Made by a program: the position numbers and the translations under genes. From positions 186,001-250,000 of the forward strand of contig JBEONO010000002.1 of the NCBI GenBank assembly GCA_040544425.1: DNA of 64,000 nucleotides, in the 5' to 3' direction. This document shows positions 34,318-44,191 of this stretch, piece by piece. Origin of the DNA: Solimicrobium sp040544425 (GTDB taxonomy: Bacteria; Pseudomonadota; Gammaproteobacteria; Burkholderiales; Burkholderiaceae_D). Position 1 is the stretch's first letter. The number at the start of each line of letters is the position of its first letter. Under the pieces are notes generated by a model. It did no database searches, was not told the DNA's origin, and saw nothing but the letters and a program-made list of their open reading frames with translations.

Positions 34318-35151
34318 TTAAAACCAGTCGTGCCAGACTGGGGTCAAGTTGGCAGGCAGTGGCGGCAAAGCGCCCAGTTCCGTGATGGATTCACCCGGAC
34401 CATGAAAATCCGAGCCGCGCGAGGCCAGGAATCCGTATTGTTCAGCAACCTTGGCGTACTCAATAAATTGGTCCGGCGTATGACTACCAGTTACAACTTC
34501 GATGCCGAGGCCACCGTGTTGCTTGAATTCGTCCAGAAACGCCGCCATTTCCAGCTGCGATAAATCATAGCGCCCCGGGTGAGCCACAACAGCCACGCCG
34601 CCAGCGTTTTTAATCCATTGCACGGCGTCCTGCAAAGCGGCCCAGCGGTGTTCAACAAAACCAGGTTTGCCTTCCACCAGATAATTTTTAAATACCTCGC
34701 TGATGTCTTTGCAATATCCACCCTCAACCATATAGCGCGCAAAATGGGTGCGCGAAATCAGATCAGGATTGCCGACATAGCGCTGTGCACCTTCAAAGGC
34801 ATTGGGAATGCCGACTTCAGCAAGCAGCGTGCCGATTTGCATTGCGCGCTGTTTGCGGCCATGCCGCGTATCGTCCAGGCCCTGTACCAGGCCAGCATTC
34901 GTTTCATCGATTTGCAAACCGACGATATGGATAGTGCGTTTCGCCCAGGTCACTGAAATTTCCACGCCACCGACATGGCGCATGCCCAGATTTTTTGCCA
35001 CTTCGCGGGCAGTAGCAACGCCGCTGATTTCGTCATGATCGGTTAACGCCCAGACGTCCACGCCATGTTGATGCGCGCGGGTAGCGATTTCTGTGGGGGA
35101 GAGCAAACCGTCTGAAACGGTGGAATGACAATGGAGATCGACGTTGAGCAT
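34318..35151 (-). CDS. PHP-domain phosphatase (YciV/RNase AM-like)
   Basis: PHP-family protein of 277 residues. The metal-binding motifs are DLHCHSTVSDG, ALTDHDEISG, GGVEISVTW, VVAHPGRYDLS and the terminal SDFHGPGE. The closest named family is the 3',5'-nucleoside bisphosphate phosphatase / RNase AM (E. coli YciV), which trims RNA 5' ends. The assignment to that activity comes from family resemblance and the typical neighbourhood of YciO and trpS. Confidence 0.88.
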   Translation of the reverse strand: MLNVDLHCHSTVSDGLLSPTEIATRAHQHGVDVWALTDHDEISGVATAREVAKNLGMRHVGGVEISVTWAKRTIHIVGLQIDETNAGLVQGLDDTRHGRKQRAMQIGTLLAEVGIPNAFEGAQRYVGNPDLISRTHFARYMVEGGYCKDISEVFKNYLVEGKPGFVEHRWAALQDAVQWIKNAGGVAVVAHPGRYDLSQLEMAAFLDEFKQHGGLGIEVVTGSHTPDQFIEYAKVAEQYGFLASRGSDFHGPGESITELGALPPLPANLTPVWHDWF

Positions 35152-35202
35152 GTAAATTTATATTTAGCGAGCGGTAGTGCATTGTACTCCGCCCGGGGTG
35201 AT

Positions 35203-36087
35203 TCAGCCCGGTTGCTTGACAAACTGCTCGATCATTTCGGCCAATTGAGCGGGCTGATCGTGATGCAGCATGTGGCCGGCGTCCTGGATCATTTCCTGTT
35301 GCACCTGCTTAAAAAAGGTCAGGCGGCGGTCTGCTTCAATCCGGCCTTTTTCTTTCCCGCCTATCCATGACCAGATTTCGGTATCTGCCGCTTCGACCCA
35401 CAACACCGGCGCAGTGATGGATTCCCAGCAGGCCATGACTTCTTCAACGCGATACAGAACCGGGCTCGATATTTTATGGGCCGGGTCACCCAGAATCTCC
35501 CACTGTCCGTCGGCATTGGCAGCGGACCAGTGTTGCGCCAGGTAGGCAGCCCGTTCGTTACTCAAACGCGGATTGGTTTTTTGCAAACGTCTGGCCACAT
35601 CGTCAACACTGGCATAGGCCTTCATCGTCGGTTGTTCACGCAGTTCATCCAGCCATTCTCTGTAGCGACCTGGTGCCTGGCCTGATTGGGTGGTCGCCAG
35701 GCCAAAACCTTCCAGCACCACCAGTCTGGCAATTCGTTCCGGACGCACACCGGCATAAATGGCGACGATATTGCCACCCAGGCTGTGTCCGATCAAATTG
35801 ACTGGCGCATCAGGGCTGTAATGCAGCAGGAGCGCGTCGAGATCAGCCATGTAATCCGGAAACCAGTAAGCGTCAGTTTTGGGGCCGGTGGTCAGTCCAA
35901 AGCCACGCAGGTCGGGCGCGATCACGTGCCAGTCCTCTTTCAAGGAGTCGACCACGAATTGAAATGAAGCACTGACATCCATCCAGCCGTGCACCATAAA
36001 CAGGACAGGCGCAGCAGGATTGCCCCAGTGGCGGCAGTGGTATTGGTGATCACGGATTGAGACGAATTCGGAGCGGGAAGTTTTCAT
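35203..36087 (-). CDS. alpha/beta-hydrolase
   Basis: Alpha/beta-hydrolase fold enzyme of 294 residues: oxyanion segment FMVHGWMDV, nucleophile Ser in GHSLGGNI, and a late His in DAGHMLHHDQP. The DLRGFG motif is typical of the family. There is no signal peptide. The substrate cannot be inferred; proline iminopeptidases, esterases and haloalkane hydrolases share this pattern. Confidence 0.85.
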   Translation of the reverse strand: MKTSRSEFVSIRDHQYHCRHWGNPAAPVLFMVHGWMDVSASFQFVVDSLKEDWHVIAPDLRGFGLTTGPKTDAYWFPDYMADLDALLLHYSPDAPVNLIGHSLGGNIVAIYAGVRPERIARLVVLEGFGLATTQSGQAPGRYREWLDELREQPTMKAYASVDDVARRLQKTNPRLSNERAAYLAQHWSAANADGQWEILGDPAHKISSPVLYRVEEVMACWESITAPVLWVEAADTEIWSWIGGKEKGRIEADRRLTFFKQVQQEMIQDAGHMLHHDQPAQLAEMIEQFVKQPG

Positions 36088-36187
36088 GGCATTTAAAAAA
36101 AGTGAATGGTCGTGCTAATTTGCAGAATTATACCCCAGAGGGGGATTGGAACGACATTAAGGACACAGGATCGGGAAATTTAAAGCC

Positions 36188-37606
36188 ATGCAAAGTCAGA
36201 CAGACAGATTTGCCGCTATAGTTCCGAAACAAATTTGCCCAACAATTCCAATGACAACACCGAACAACAACACGACACCAGCGCAAATCAGTTTTGCCGA
36301 TGCCTGCCGCTTCTGGTTAAAACTGGGCTTCATCAGCTTTGGCGGACCAGCCGGACAGATCGCGATCATGCATCAGGAATTGGTCGAACGCCGTCGCTGG
36401 ATTTCGGAAGGCCGATTTTTGCACGCCCTGAATTTTTGCATGATGCTGCCCGGCCCCGAAGCCCAGCAACTGGCAACCTACATCGGCTGGCTGATGCACA
36501 AAACCTGGGGCGGCATCATCGCCGGAGTGCTGTTTGTTTTACCCTCGCTGTTCATTCTGATCGGGCTGTCCTGGGTGTATCTGGCGTTTGGCGAGACCAC
36601 CCTGGTGTCAGGAATTTTTTATGGAATCAAACCGGCGATCACGGCCATTGTTTTGCAGGCGGCCTGTCGGATCGGTGCGCGCGCCTTGAAAAATGGCTAT
36701 TTATGGGCAATTGCAGCCGTCGCATTTATCGCGCTGTTTGGATTTGACCTGCCCTTCCCTGTCATCATCGCCGCTGCCGCACTGTGCGGATTTATCGGCG
36801 GTAAATACGCACCCGAGCGTTTTCACCTGAACAGCAAGCATGGCAGCGCGGTATCTTCAGGCCCGGCCATCATCGACGATCACACGCCAACACCGGCGCA
36901 CGCCATTTTCAGCTGGAAAAAATTGATGATGATCGGCGTGAGCGGCGCCGTGCTGTGGATGCTGCCGATGGCCTTGCTGATCGCGCTGCAAGGCTGGCAT
37001 GGCACCTTGACGCAGATGGCCTGGTTTTTTACCAAGGCTGCGCTGCTGACGTTTGGCGGTGCATATGCGGTGTTGCCGTACGTCGTGCAGGGCGCGGTCG
37101 GCCAGTATGGCTGGCTGTCGACGCCGCAAATGATCGATGGTCTGGCGCTGAGCGAGACCACGCCAGGACCATTGATCATGGTCGTGGCCTTTGTCGGCTT
37201 CGTGGGTGGGTATACCAAAGCCGTGTGCGGCGCGGATCTGTTATTTCTGGGTGGAGCCGTGGCCGCCACGCTGGTGACCTGGTTTACGTTTTTACCTTCG
37301 TTCCTGTTTATTTTTGCCGGTGCGCCGCTGATTGAGACCACCCACAACAATCTCAATTTCACCGGACCACTGAGCGCCATTACCGCAGCAGTGGTTGGCG
37401 TAATTATTAATCTGACGCTGTTTTTTGCTTACCATGTGCTGTGGCCTGTGGGACTGAGCGGAAAGTTCGATGCCGTTTCCGCGTCGATTATTTTGATCGC
37501 CGTGATTGCGCTGTTCAGATTTAAACGCAGCATTATCGACATACTGATCGTATGCGCCGCGTTGGGGCTGGCGTGGACCACTCTGGTGCATTATTTTTTC
37601 CACTAG
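36188..37606 (+). CDS. chrA: chromate transporter ChrA, two-domain type
   Basis: CHR-superfamily membrane transporter of about 450-472 residues with two homologous halves: the first begins FWLKLGFISFGGPAGQIAIMHQELVERRRWIS with LPGPEAQQLATYIGW, the second has FTKAALLTFGGAYAVLPYV and LALSETTPGPLIMVVAFVGFVGGY. It exports chromate by proton exchange. The start is ATG 36188 or 36251; no ribosome site is convincing. No ChrB regulator is near. Confidence 0.93.
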   Translation: MQSQTDRFAAIVPKQICPTIPMTTPNNNTTPAQISFADACRFWLKLGFISFGGPAGQIAIMHQELVERRRWISEGRFLHALNFCMMLPGPEAQQLATYIGWLMHKTWGGIIAGVLFVLPSLFILIGLSWVYLAFGETTLVSGIFYGIKPAITAIVLQAACRIGARALKNGYLWAIAAVAFIALFGFDLPFPVIIAAAALCGFIGGKYAPERFHLNSKHGSAVSSGPAIIDDHTPTPAHAIFSWKKLMMIGVSGAVLWMLPMALLIALQGWHGTLTQMAWFFTKAALLTFGGAYAVLPYVVQGAVGQYGWLSTPQMIDGLALSETTPGPLIMVVAFVGFVGGYTKAVCGADLLFLGGAVAATLVTWFTFLPSFLFIFAGAPLIETTHNNLNFTGPLSAITAAVVGVIINLTLFFAYHVLWPVGLSGKFDAVSASIILIAVIALFRFKRSIIDILIVCAALGLAWTTLVHYFFH

Positions 37607-37676
37607 AATTTTGATTCAAACCAATATGCGCTGCCGAAATCTTCAATAGACTGCTGATTTTACGGGAACATATTCC

Positions 37677-38663
37677 ATGAACAAAAAAATATTGATTGCA
37701 GCCCTGGTCGGTATTGGCGTTGTAGCAGCTGCCGTGTATTGGTACCAGCAAAAACATCATGACGGCGAATTGACGATGTCCGGCAACGTCGATATCCGCC
37801 AGGTCAACCTCTCGTTCAGAGTCGCAGGCCGTTTGAAAAATCTCCATGTCGACGAAGGCGCTCAGGTCAAAGCCGGTGACGTGTTGGGCGAACTGGACGA
37901 TCAGCCATATCAGATTGCCCTGTCCGATGCCAGGGCAAACCGTGCCGCGTTGCAGGCGCATCGCGCCTTGTACAAGAAAGGCTACCGCAAGGAAGACATC
38001 AAACAGGCCAAAGCAACATTGACAGCCAGACTGGCAGCGCAACTCAATGCCAGCCAGCTCCTGCAGCGACAACAAAAATTAACCGGCAGCGGCGCAGCGT
38101 CCCAGCGTTTACTCGACGAGGCACAATCCAATTTTGATCAGGCCAGCGCGCAGGTTGACGCGGCGCGTTTGCAATATCAGGAACTGAGCAACGGTTATCG
38201 CAAGGAGGAAGTCGCCGAGGTTGAAGCCAACAATGATCGCGCCGAGGCACAACTGAATAACGCGCAATTGCAATTGAGCGATACGGTATTGAAAGCCCCT
38301 TCGAACGGCGTGATCCTGACCCGCGCCGTTGAACCCGGCAGCATGTTGACGGCTGGCAGCCCGGTATTTACCCTGTCGTTAACTGAACCGGTCTGGGTAC
38401 GGGCCTATGTCGCCGAGCCCGACCTGGGCAAAGTCGCGCCCGGCACCAGGGTCAAGGTCATGACTGATTCACGCGCCGAGCCGTACAGCGGCGTGGTCGG
38501 ATTCGTGTCCCCCACCTCGGAATTTACGCCCAAAAATGTCGAGACCAGCGATTTGCGTACCGCGATGGTGTACCGCCTGAGAATTGTGATCGACCAGCCC
38601 GATCAACAATTACGCCAAGGTATGCCGGTCACCGTCAGACTAGTCGGCGCCAAAGCCTCATGA
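37677..38663 (+). CDS. HlyD-family membrane fusion protein (YbhG-like)
   Basis: Periplasmic adaptor of 328 residues of an ABC exporter, anchored by one N-terminal TM (about 4-22). The lipoyl halves MSGNVDIRQVNLSFRVAGRL and VLKAPSNGVILTRAVEPGSMLTAGSPVFTL flank a long helical hairpin (about 80-205, rich in A/Q/E). It links the inner-membrane ABC complex to an outer-membrane channel. It is the first of five overlapping genes (YbhG, F, S, R and a NodT-type channel); its stop overlaps the next start as ATGA. Confidence 0.9.
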   Translation: MNKKILIAALVGIGVVAAAVYWYQQKHHDGELTMSGNVDIRQVNLSFRVAGRLKNLHVDEGAQVKAGDVLGELDDQPYQIALSDARANRAALQAHRALYKKGYRKEDIKQAKATLTARLAAQLNASQLLQRQQKLTGSGAASQRLLDEAQSNFDQASAQVDAARLQYQELSNGYRKEEVAEVEANNDRAEAQLNNAQLQLSDTVLKAPSNGVILTRAVEPGSMLTAGSPVFTLSLTEPVWVRAYVAEPDLGKVAPGTRVKVMTDSRAEPYSGVVGFVSPTSEFTPKNVETSDLRTAMVYRLRIVIDQPDQQLRQGMPVTVRLVGAKAS

Positions 38664-40444
38664 CTGAGCAACAGCCAGCCGCCGAGCAACAGCCAGCCGA
38701 ATTTGGCGATGCAATCGTGATTGAAAATCTGCAGCACCAATTTGATCAACAAGCTGCTTTGCGTGGCATCAGCACGCGCATCAAACGCGGCAAAATTACC
38801 GGCATAGTCGGCCCGGACGGTTCGGGAAAAACCACCCTGATCCGCCTGATGGCCGGACTGCTCAAAGCCAGCAGCGGCAGCATCCGGGTTGAAGATCTCG
38901 ATCCGATCAGCGACGCGACGCGCCTGCGTCCCAAGCTCGGCTATATGCCGCAAAAGTTTGGCCTCTACGAAGATTTGACCGTACAGGAAAATCTGGATCT
39001 GTATGCCGAACTGTATGACCTGCTCGGCGCAGCGCGCAAGACCAGTTTCGAGCAACTGCTGGCATTCACCGACCTGGCGCGCTTTCTGGATCGCCCGGCC
39101 GGAAAACTGTCCGGCGGCATGAAACAAAAGCTTGGCCTGGCCTGCACCCTGCTCGGCTCGCCGCGCGTCTTGCTGCTCGATGAACCGAGCGTCGGCGTTG
39201 ATCCGATTTCACGCCGCGAATTGTGGAAGATGGTCGGCGAACTGGCACACAAGGGCATCACCGTGATCTGGAGCACGTCGTATCTGGATGAAGCCGAATT
39301 ATGCGATGAAGTCTTGCTGATGAGCGAAGGGAATGTCAAATTCAACGGTCCGCCGCAAACCATCATTGCCGCGATGCAGGGCCGCAGCATCCAGCTGCAC
39401 AATATCGCTGGCAATAAACGCACGATATTGAAAAAGGCCCTGCACTCACCTGCAGTCATTGACGGCGTGATCCAGGGCCATGCCTTGCGCCTGGTCTTGA
39501 AGGAAGCAGGCGTACTGCCTGATCTGAGCACCCTGGCAGCCGGACCGGATGCCAGTTTCGTCACGGTGAAACCGAGTCTGGAAGATGCCTTTATCGATAT
39601 TCTGGGTGGCGGGCCCGGCGGTGAATCCGTGCTGGCCGATCACATGCCCGTTGCGCGCCTCGATGCAGGAATCGACCAACAAGCCGTGATTGAAGCACAT
39701 CAGCTGACGCGTATCTTTGGCGATTTCGTCGCTACCGACCATGTCGACTTCAAAGTCAAACGCGGTGAAATTTTCGGCTTGCTGGGTCCGAACGGCGCCG
39801 GCAAATCCACCACCTTTAAAATGATGTGTGGCCTGTTACGTCCCACCAGCGGCTGGGCCAAGGTGATGGGTATCGACCTGAAAAAAAGCGCCAGCCACGC
39901 CCGCGCCCAGTTAGGTTATATGGCACAAAAATTCGCGCTGTATGGCAATCTGAATGTCGAACAGAATCTGATGTTTTTCTCGGGCATTTACGGCCTGCGC
40001 GGCGCCGCGCAAAAAAGCATGGTCGATGACATGGTCAGCGTCTTCAATCTGCAGCCCTACTTAACCACCCAGGCCAATACGCTGCCACTCGGCTTCAAGC
40101 AGCGACTCGCCTTGTCCTGCGCGATCATGCATCACCCGCCGATCCTGTTTCTGGATGAGCCGACCTCCGGTGTCGACCCGATCACCCGGCGCGAATTCTG
40201 GACCCATATCAACGGCCTGGTTGAAAAAGGCGTCACCGTCATGGTCACCACCCACTTCATGGATGAAGCCGAATACTGTGATCGCATCGGCCTGATTTAC
40301 CGCGGCCGCACCATCGCCGCGGGCACGCCGGACGAATTGAAACTGATGGCGACGCTGGACGGCGAAACCAATGTCACCATGGAAGAAACCTTTATCCGTC
40401 TGGTGGAGCGAGATGACCAGCAGCGTTCACAGGTGTCGCAATGA
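38660..40444 (+). CDS. tandem ABC transporter ATPase (YbhF-like)
   Basis: Two fused ABC domains in 594 residues. The first has Walker A GPDGSGKTT (51-59), LSGGMKQKLGL and LLLDEPSVGVDP. The second has GPNGAGKSTT, a variant signature LPLGFKQRLAL in place of LSGGQ, and LFLDEPTSGVDP. This pair is typical of YbhF exporters, where the variant signature is also seen. The N-terminus has a small repeat (EQQPAAEQQPAE). It works with the two permeases that follow. Confidence 0.93.
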   Translation: MTEQQPAAEQQPAEFGDAIVIENLQHQFDQQAALRGISTRIKRGKITGIVGPDGSGKTTLIRLMAGLLKASSGSIRVEDLDPISDATRLRPKLGYMPQKFGLYEDLTVQENLDLYAELYDLLGAARKTSFEQLLAFTDLARFLDRPAGKLSGGMKQKLGLACTLLGSPRVLLLDEPSVGVDPISRRELWKMVGELAHKGITVIWSTSYLDEAELCDEVLLMSEGNVKFNGPPQTIIAAMQGRSIQLHNIAGNKRTILKKALHSPAVIDGVIQGHALRLVLKEAGVLPDLSTLAAGPDASFVTVKPSLEDAFIDILGGGPGGESVLADHMPVARLDAGIDQQAVIEAHQLTRIFGDFVATDHVDFKVKRGEIFGLLGPNGAGKSTTFKMMCGLLRPTSGWAKVMGIDLKKSASHARAQLGYMAQKFALYGNLNVEQNLMFFSGIYGLRGAAQKSMVDDMVSVFNLQPYLTTQANTLPLGFKQRLALSCAIMHHPPILFLDEPTSGVDPITRREFWTHINGLVEKGVTVMVTTHFMDEAEYCDRIGLIYRGRTIAAGTPDELKLMATLDGETNVTMEETFIRLVERDDQQRSQVSQ

Positions 40445-41589
40445 AGCTGCTAAGTATCGTGCCAAATATTAACGGTCGTCACCTGCTGGCCCTGTGTCGC
40501 AAGGAAAGCTACCAGATCGTGCGCGACCCGAGCAGTATCTTGATCGCCTTTGTCCTGCCGGTGCTATTGCTGTTTATTTTTGGATTCGGGATCAATCTCG
40601 ACACCAACAAAGTGCGGCTGGGCATCGTCATGGAAGATAACGGCGCCGAAGCCGAGCATTTCGCCGAGGTGTTACGCGGCTCGCCTTACCTGGACATCCA
40701 GACCAGCAATTCGCGCGCCGGTATGTTGCAAGAGCTGCAGCGTGGGCAGGTGCGCGGGATGCTGGTGCTGAGTTCGGATTTTTCTGCCAAGGTGCGGCGT
40801 CGTCAGGAAGTGGCGCAAATTCAGTTACTCACCGATGGCGCCGAACCGAACACCGCCAGTTTCCTGTCCAGCTACCTGCAGGGCTGTCTGCAAATCTGGC
40901 AGGAGCAGCGCGCCAATGACCAGGGCTTGCAGACCCAAAACTTAAGCAGCGTCGATCCGCGCTATTGGTTTAATCCCACCACGGTCAGCCGCAATTTCCT
41001 GGTGCCGGGTTCGATCTCGGTGATCATGACCGTGATCGGCGCGCTGCTGACTTCGCTGGTGGTGGCGCGTGAATGGGAACGCGGCACCATGGAAGCCTTA
41101 CTGGCGACCAGCGTGACACGCAGCGAACTGTTGCTGTCAAAAATTCTGCCCTACTACGTGCTGGGCATGGTCGCCATGACCCTGTGCGTACTGGTCACCA
41201 CGCTGGTACTGGACGTGCCCTTACGCGGGTCATTCTGGATTTTATTTATTGTCAGCAGTCTGTTTCTGGGCAGCGGTCTGGGCTTGGGACTGTTCTTGTC
41301 CACCATCACCCGCAACCAGTTTTTTGCGGCGCAAACCGCCTTGATCGCCGCATTCTTGCCCGCCACCATGTTGTCGGGATTCGTGTTTGAAATCAGCAGC
41401 ATGCCGACCGCGATTCAGGGAGTCAGTTATCTGATCCCGGCGCGTTATTTTGTCAACGCCCTGCAGACCTTGTTTCAGGCTGGCGATATCTGGCCGATCA
41501 TTCTGACCAACAGTGCCTTCCTGCTGGTGTCGGCATTTTTCTGGCTGGGTCTGACCGCCTGGAAAACCGCGAGAAGGCTGGATGACTGA
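40441..41589 (+). CDS. ABC-2 permease, YbhS-like
   Basis: Inner-membrane permease of 382 residues: one N-terminal TM (about 30-50), a periplasmic domain (about 55-190) and a C-terminal bundle of five hydrophobic segments with the ABC-2 motif VVAREWERGTMEALLATSVTRSELLLSKILPY. It overlaps its neighbours by 4 and 8 bp. With the following permease it should form the heterodimeric channel of the exporter. Confidence 0.92.
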   Translation: MKLLSIVPNINGRHLLALCRKESYQIVRDPSSILIAFVLPVLLLFIFGFGINLDTNKVRLGIVMEDNGAEAEHFAEVLRGSPYLDIQTSNSRAGMLQELQRGQVRGMLVLSSDFSAKVRRRQEVAQIQLLTDGAEPNTASFLSSYLQGCLQIWQEQRANDQGLQTQNLSSVDPRYWFNPTTVSRNFLVPGSISVIMTVIGALLTSLVVAREWERGTMEALLATSVTRSELLLSKILPYYVLGMVAMTLCVLVTTLVLDVPLRGSFWILFIVSSLFLGSGLGLGLFLSTITRNQFFAAQTALIAAFLPATMLSGFVFEISSMPTAIQGVSYLIPARYFVNALQTLFQAGDIWPIILTNSAFLLVSAFFWLGLTAWKTARRLDD

Positions 41590-42703
41590 TATGTGGACCG
41601 CCCTGATCACCTTGATACGCAAAGAAATGCAGGCCCTGTTCAGCACCAGGCGCAGCGCCACCATGCTGATCATGCCGGTGATATTGCAGCTGATCGTGTT
41701 TCCCTTCGCCGCAACCCTGGAGGTGAAGAACAGCACCCTGGCAATCTACAACCAGGACGGCGGCGCAGCCTCGATCGAAATTATCCAGCGTCTGGCCGCC
41801 GCGAAGGCGTTTCCCAGGTTGATCATGATTCACAGCGAATCACAACTGAAAGATACCCTCGACCGGCAACAGGCCCTGCTGGCAATCCGCATACCGCAGG
41901 ACTTTTCGCGCCAGATCGCCACGGGTCAGGCGGCGCACCTTGCCGCGGTGATCGATGGCCGACGCTCCAACAGCGCCCAGATCGCCTATGGCTACGCGCT
42001 GCAAATCGTCCAGCAGTACGTGCTCGAACAAGCCACGCCGGCCCAGTTGCACACCTTGCCCGCTCAAATCGTCGTGCAAAATCTGTATAACCCGAATCTT
42101 GAATATCGCTGGTTCATCCTGCCCTGCCTGGTGGCGATCATCACCACGATTGGCTGTCTGATGGTCACCGCCCTGTCGCTGGCCCGCGAGCGCGAGGAAG
42201 GCACGTTTGAGCAATTGCTGGTCTCGCCACTGACGCCCGCCTACATCATGGTCGGCAAAGCCATCCCCGGTATTTTAGTGGCGATGATGCAGGGCACGAT
42301 CATCGCGTTGGCTGCGGTGTTTGTGTACCGCGTTCCATTCAGCGGATCGATCTGGCTGCTGTATCTGTCGATGTTTTTCTTCGGCCTGTCACTGTCCGGT
42401 TTTGGCCTGTTTATTTCATCGATCTGCACCAGTCAACAACAGGCTTTTCTGGGCGTGTTCGGGTTTATGTCCCCCGCGGTGATCTTGTCCGGCTATATGG
42501 CACCGATAGAAAACATGCCCCGCGTACTGCAACTGGTCGCCGCCGCCAATCCCCTCACCCATGCGATTATCGCAATCAAGGGAATTTTCCTTAAAGGCTA
42601 CACGTTCAGTCAAACCTGGCCACACCTGTGGCCTTTATTATTAATCGCCGCGGTAACTTTAACGCTGGCTTACACCATGTTCATACGCAGGAGCGGTCAA
42701 TGA
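41582..42703 (+). CDS. ABC-2 permease, YbhR-like
   Basis: Permease of 373 residues with the same plan as its upstream neighbour: N-terminal TM, periplasmic domain, then the coupling motif LSLAREREEGTFEQLLVSPLTPAYIMVGK and further TMs. E. coli YbhFSR exports cations and drugs such as cefoperazone and tetracycline; the substrate here is not known. Its stop overlaps the next start (ATGA). Confidence 0.92.
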   Translation: MTDMWTALITLIRKEMQALFSTRRSATMLIMPVILQLIVFPFAATLEVKNSTLAIYNQDGGAASIEIIQRLAAAKAFPRLIMIHSESQLKDTLDRQQALLAIRIPQDFSRQIATGQAAHLAAVIDGRRSNSAQIAYGYALQIVQQYVLEQATPAQLHTLPAQIVVQNLYNPNLEYRWFILPCLVAIITTIGCLMVTALSLAREREEGTFEQLLVSPLTPAYIMVGKAIPGILVAMMQGTIIALAAVFVYRVPFSGSIWLLYLSMFFFGLSLSGFGLFISSICTSQQQAFLGVFGFMSPAVILSGYMAPIENMPRVLQLVAAANPLTHAIIAIKGIFLKGYTFSQTWPHLWPLLLIAAVTLTLAYTMFIRRSGQ

Positions 42704-44139
42704 AACTGATAGTCCAATTTACCCTGTTCAGCATGCTGACTGGTTGCGCAGTCGGGCCGAATTATCAGCAACCGACAACCGGCACGGCGCTACCCGATCA
42801 CTATCAACAGGTAGCCGGTCACGAAATCGGCACTGCTGCGAATACGGACCGCTGGTGGCTGGGCTTTAACGATCCGGCGATCAATCAACTGGTCGACGCG
42901 GCATTGCAACGCAATCTCGATTTAGCCAGTGCCGATGCAAATATCCGCGCAGCACGTGCCCAGTTAAATATCATTGACAGTGCCGATCAACCGCAACTCA
43001 ATGCCGACGGTCACATCAGTCGCGATCACTTCAGCAAGAACAGCGAAAATTTTGCCAACATTCCGTTTCCCCATCCGCTCACCACCTTCACCGATTACCG
43101 GGCCGGCTTTGACGCTTCTTGGGAAATCGATTTATTCGGGCAGAACAAACGCAGTCTCGAAGCCGCCCAAGCGCGACTTGCCGGTATCGAACATCAACGT
43201 CAGGAAGCAGAACTGCGCGTAGCGGCGGAGGTCGTGCGCAATACAATCGATTATCGCGCCTGGCAACAGCGCGTAAACAATGCACAACAGATCGTCGATG
43301 CCGATCAACAATTGCTTGATCTGGTCTTGCTGCAAAAGCAGGCCGGATTGATGTCTGACAGCGACGTCATCGATGCAGAATCGTCCCTGCACAGCGCTAC
43401 CGCCACCCTGCCAACTTTGCAAAGCGCGGCGCTGGCCTCGCTGATGGCCATTACCGTATTAGTCAATCAATCGCAGGAACAGGTCAGCGCACTGCTGCAA
43501 ACGGATGCCGCAATTCCAGTCCCGCCGCAACATATTGACGCGCTGGGACTGCCCGCAGATCTGCTGCTGCGCCGACCCGATATCCAAAGTGCCGAACGCA
43601 ATTTGGCCGCCGCCACGGCAGATATTGGCGTAGCCGTCGCCGATCAATATCCGAAAATTACCTTACTGGCCAAGGGCGGACTGGATTCCATCAGCACCGG
43701 CAAGTTCACCGATCTGGCCAGCCAATACTGGAACCTGGGCCCGCAGATTTCACTGCCGCTGTTTTCAGGTGGTCGGTTGGCCGCGCAGGTGAGCGCCCGG
43801 GAAGCAGCGCGCGATGCGGCCCTGGCCCAATACCGGCAAACCATCCTGGCAGCATTTGCAGATACCGAAACCGCGTTGATTCGCTATCAACGCGAGCAGC
43901 AGCGTCTTGAACAGATTCAAACCGAGTATCAGACTCAGCAGCAGCAACTGAAATTTGCCGAATTGCGCGAGCAGGTCGGCGATACCAATCACACGCCGGT
44001 CTTGCAGGCCCGCGCCAGACTGGCGCTGCTCAACGATACGCAATTTGCTTCGCAGCAGGCGCTGGCTGATGATTTGACGGTTTTATATAAGGCATTGGGT
44101 GGCGGGCTGACTGCGAGCAAGGCAACGCAATCACCATAA
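42700..44139 (+). CDS. outer-membrane efflux lipoprotein, NodT/OprM family
   Basis: About 479 residues, with signal and lipobox ending MLTGC followed by AVGPNYQQP, a typical start for OprM/NodT channels. Two repeated OEP domains (about 60-260 and 270-465) form the barrel and helical tunnel, with motifs DRWWLGFNDPAINQLV and RRPDIQSAERNLAAATADIGVAVADQYPKI. ATG 42700 was chosen because it begins the lipoprotein signal and couples to ybhR. E. coli ybhGFSR lacks such a gene, so this operon is self-contained. Confidence 0.92.
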   Translation: MKLIVQFTLFSMLTGCAVGPNYQQPTTGTALPDHYQQVAGHEIGTAANTDRWWLGFNDPAINQLVDAALQRNLDLASADANIRAARAQLNIIDSADQPQLNADGHISRDHFSKNSENFANIPFPHPLTTFTDYRAGFDASWEIDLFGQNKRSLEAAQARLAGIEHQRQEAELRVAAEVVRNTIDYRAWQQRVNNAQQIVDADQQLLDLVLLQKQAGLMSDSDVIDAESSLHSATATLPTLQSAALASLMAITVLVNQSQEQVSALLQTDAAIPVPPQHIDALGLPADLLLRRPDIQSAERNLAAATADIGVAVADQYPKITLLAKGGLDSISTGKFTDLASQYWNLGPQISLPLFSGGRLAAQVSAREAARDAALAQYRQTILAAFADTETALIRYQREQQRLEQIQTEYQTQQQQLKFAELREQVGDTNHTPVLQARARLALLNDTQFASQQALADDLTVLYKALGGGLTASKATQSP

Positions 44140-44191
44140 TGATGGTTCGATACGTTGCTGTTTTTTCGAGAGTAGATAGTCCGTGGATGAA

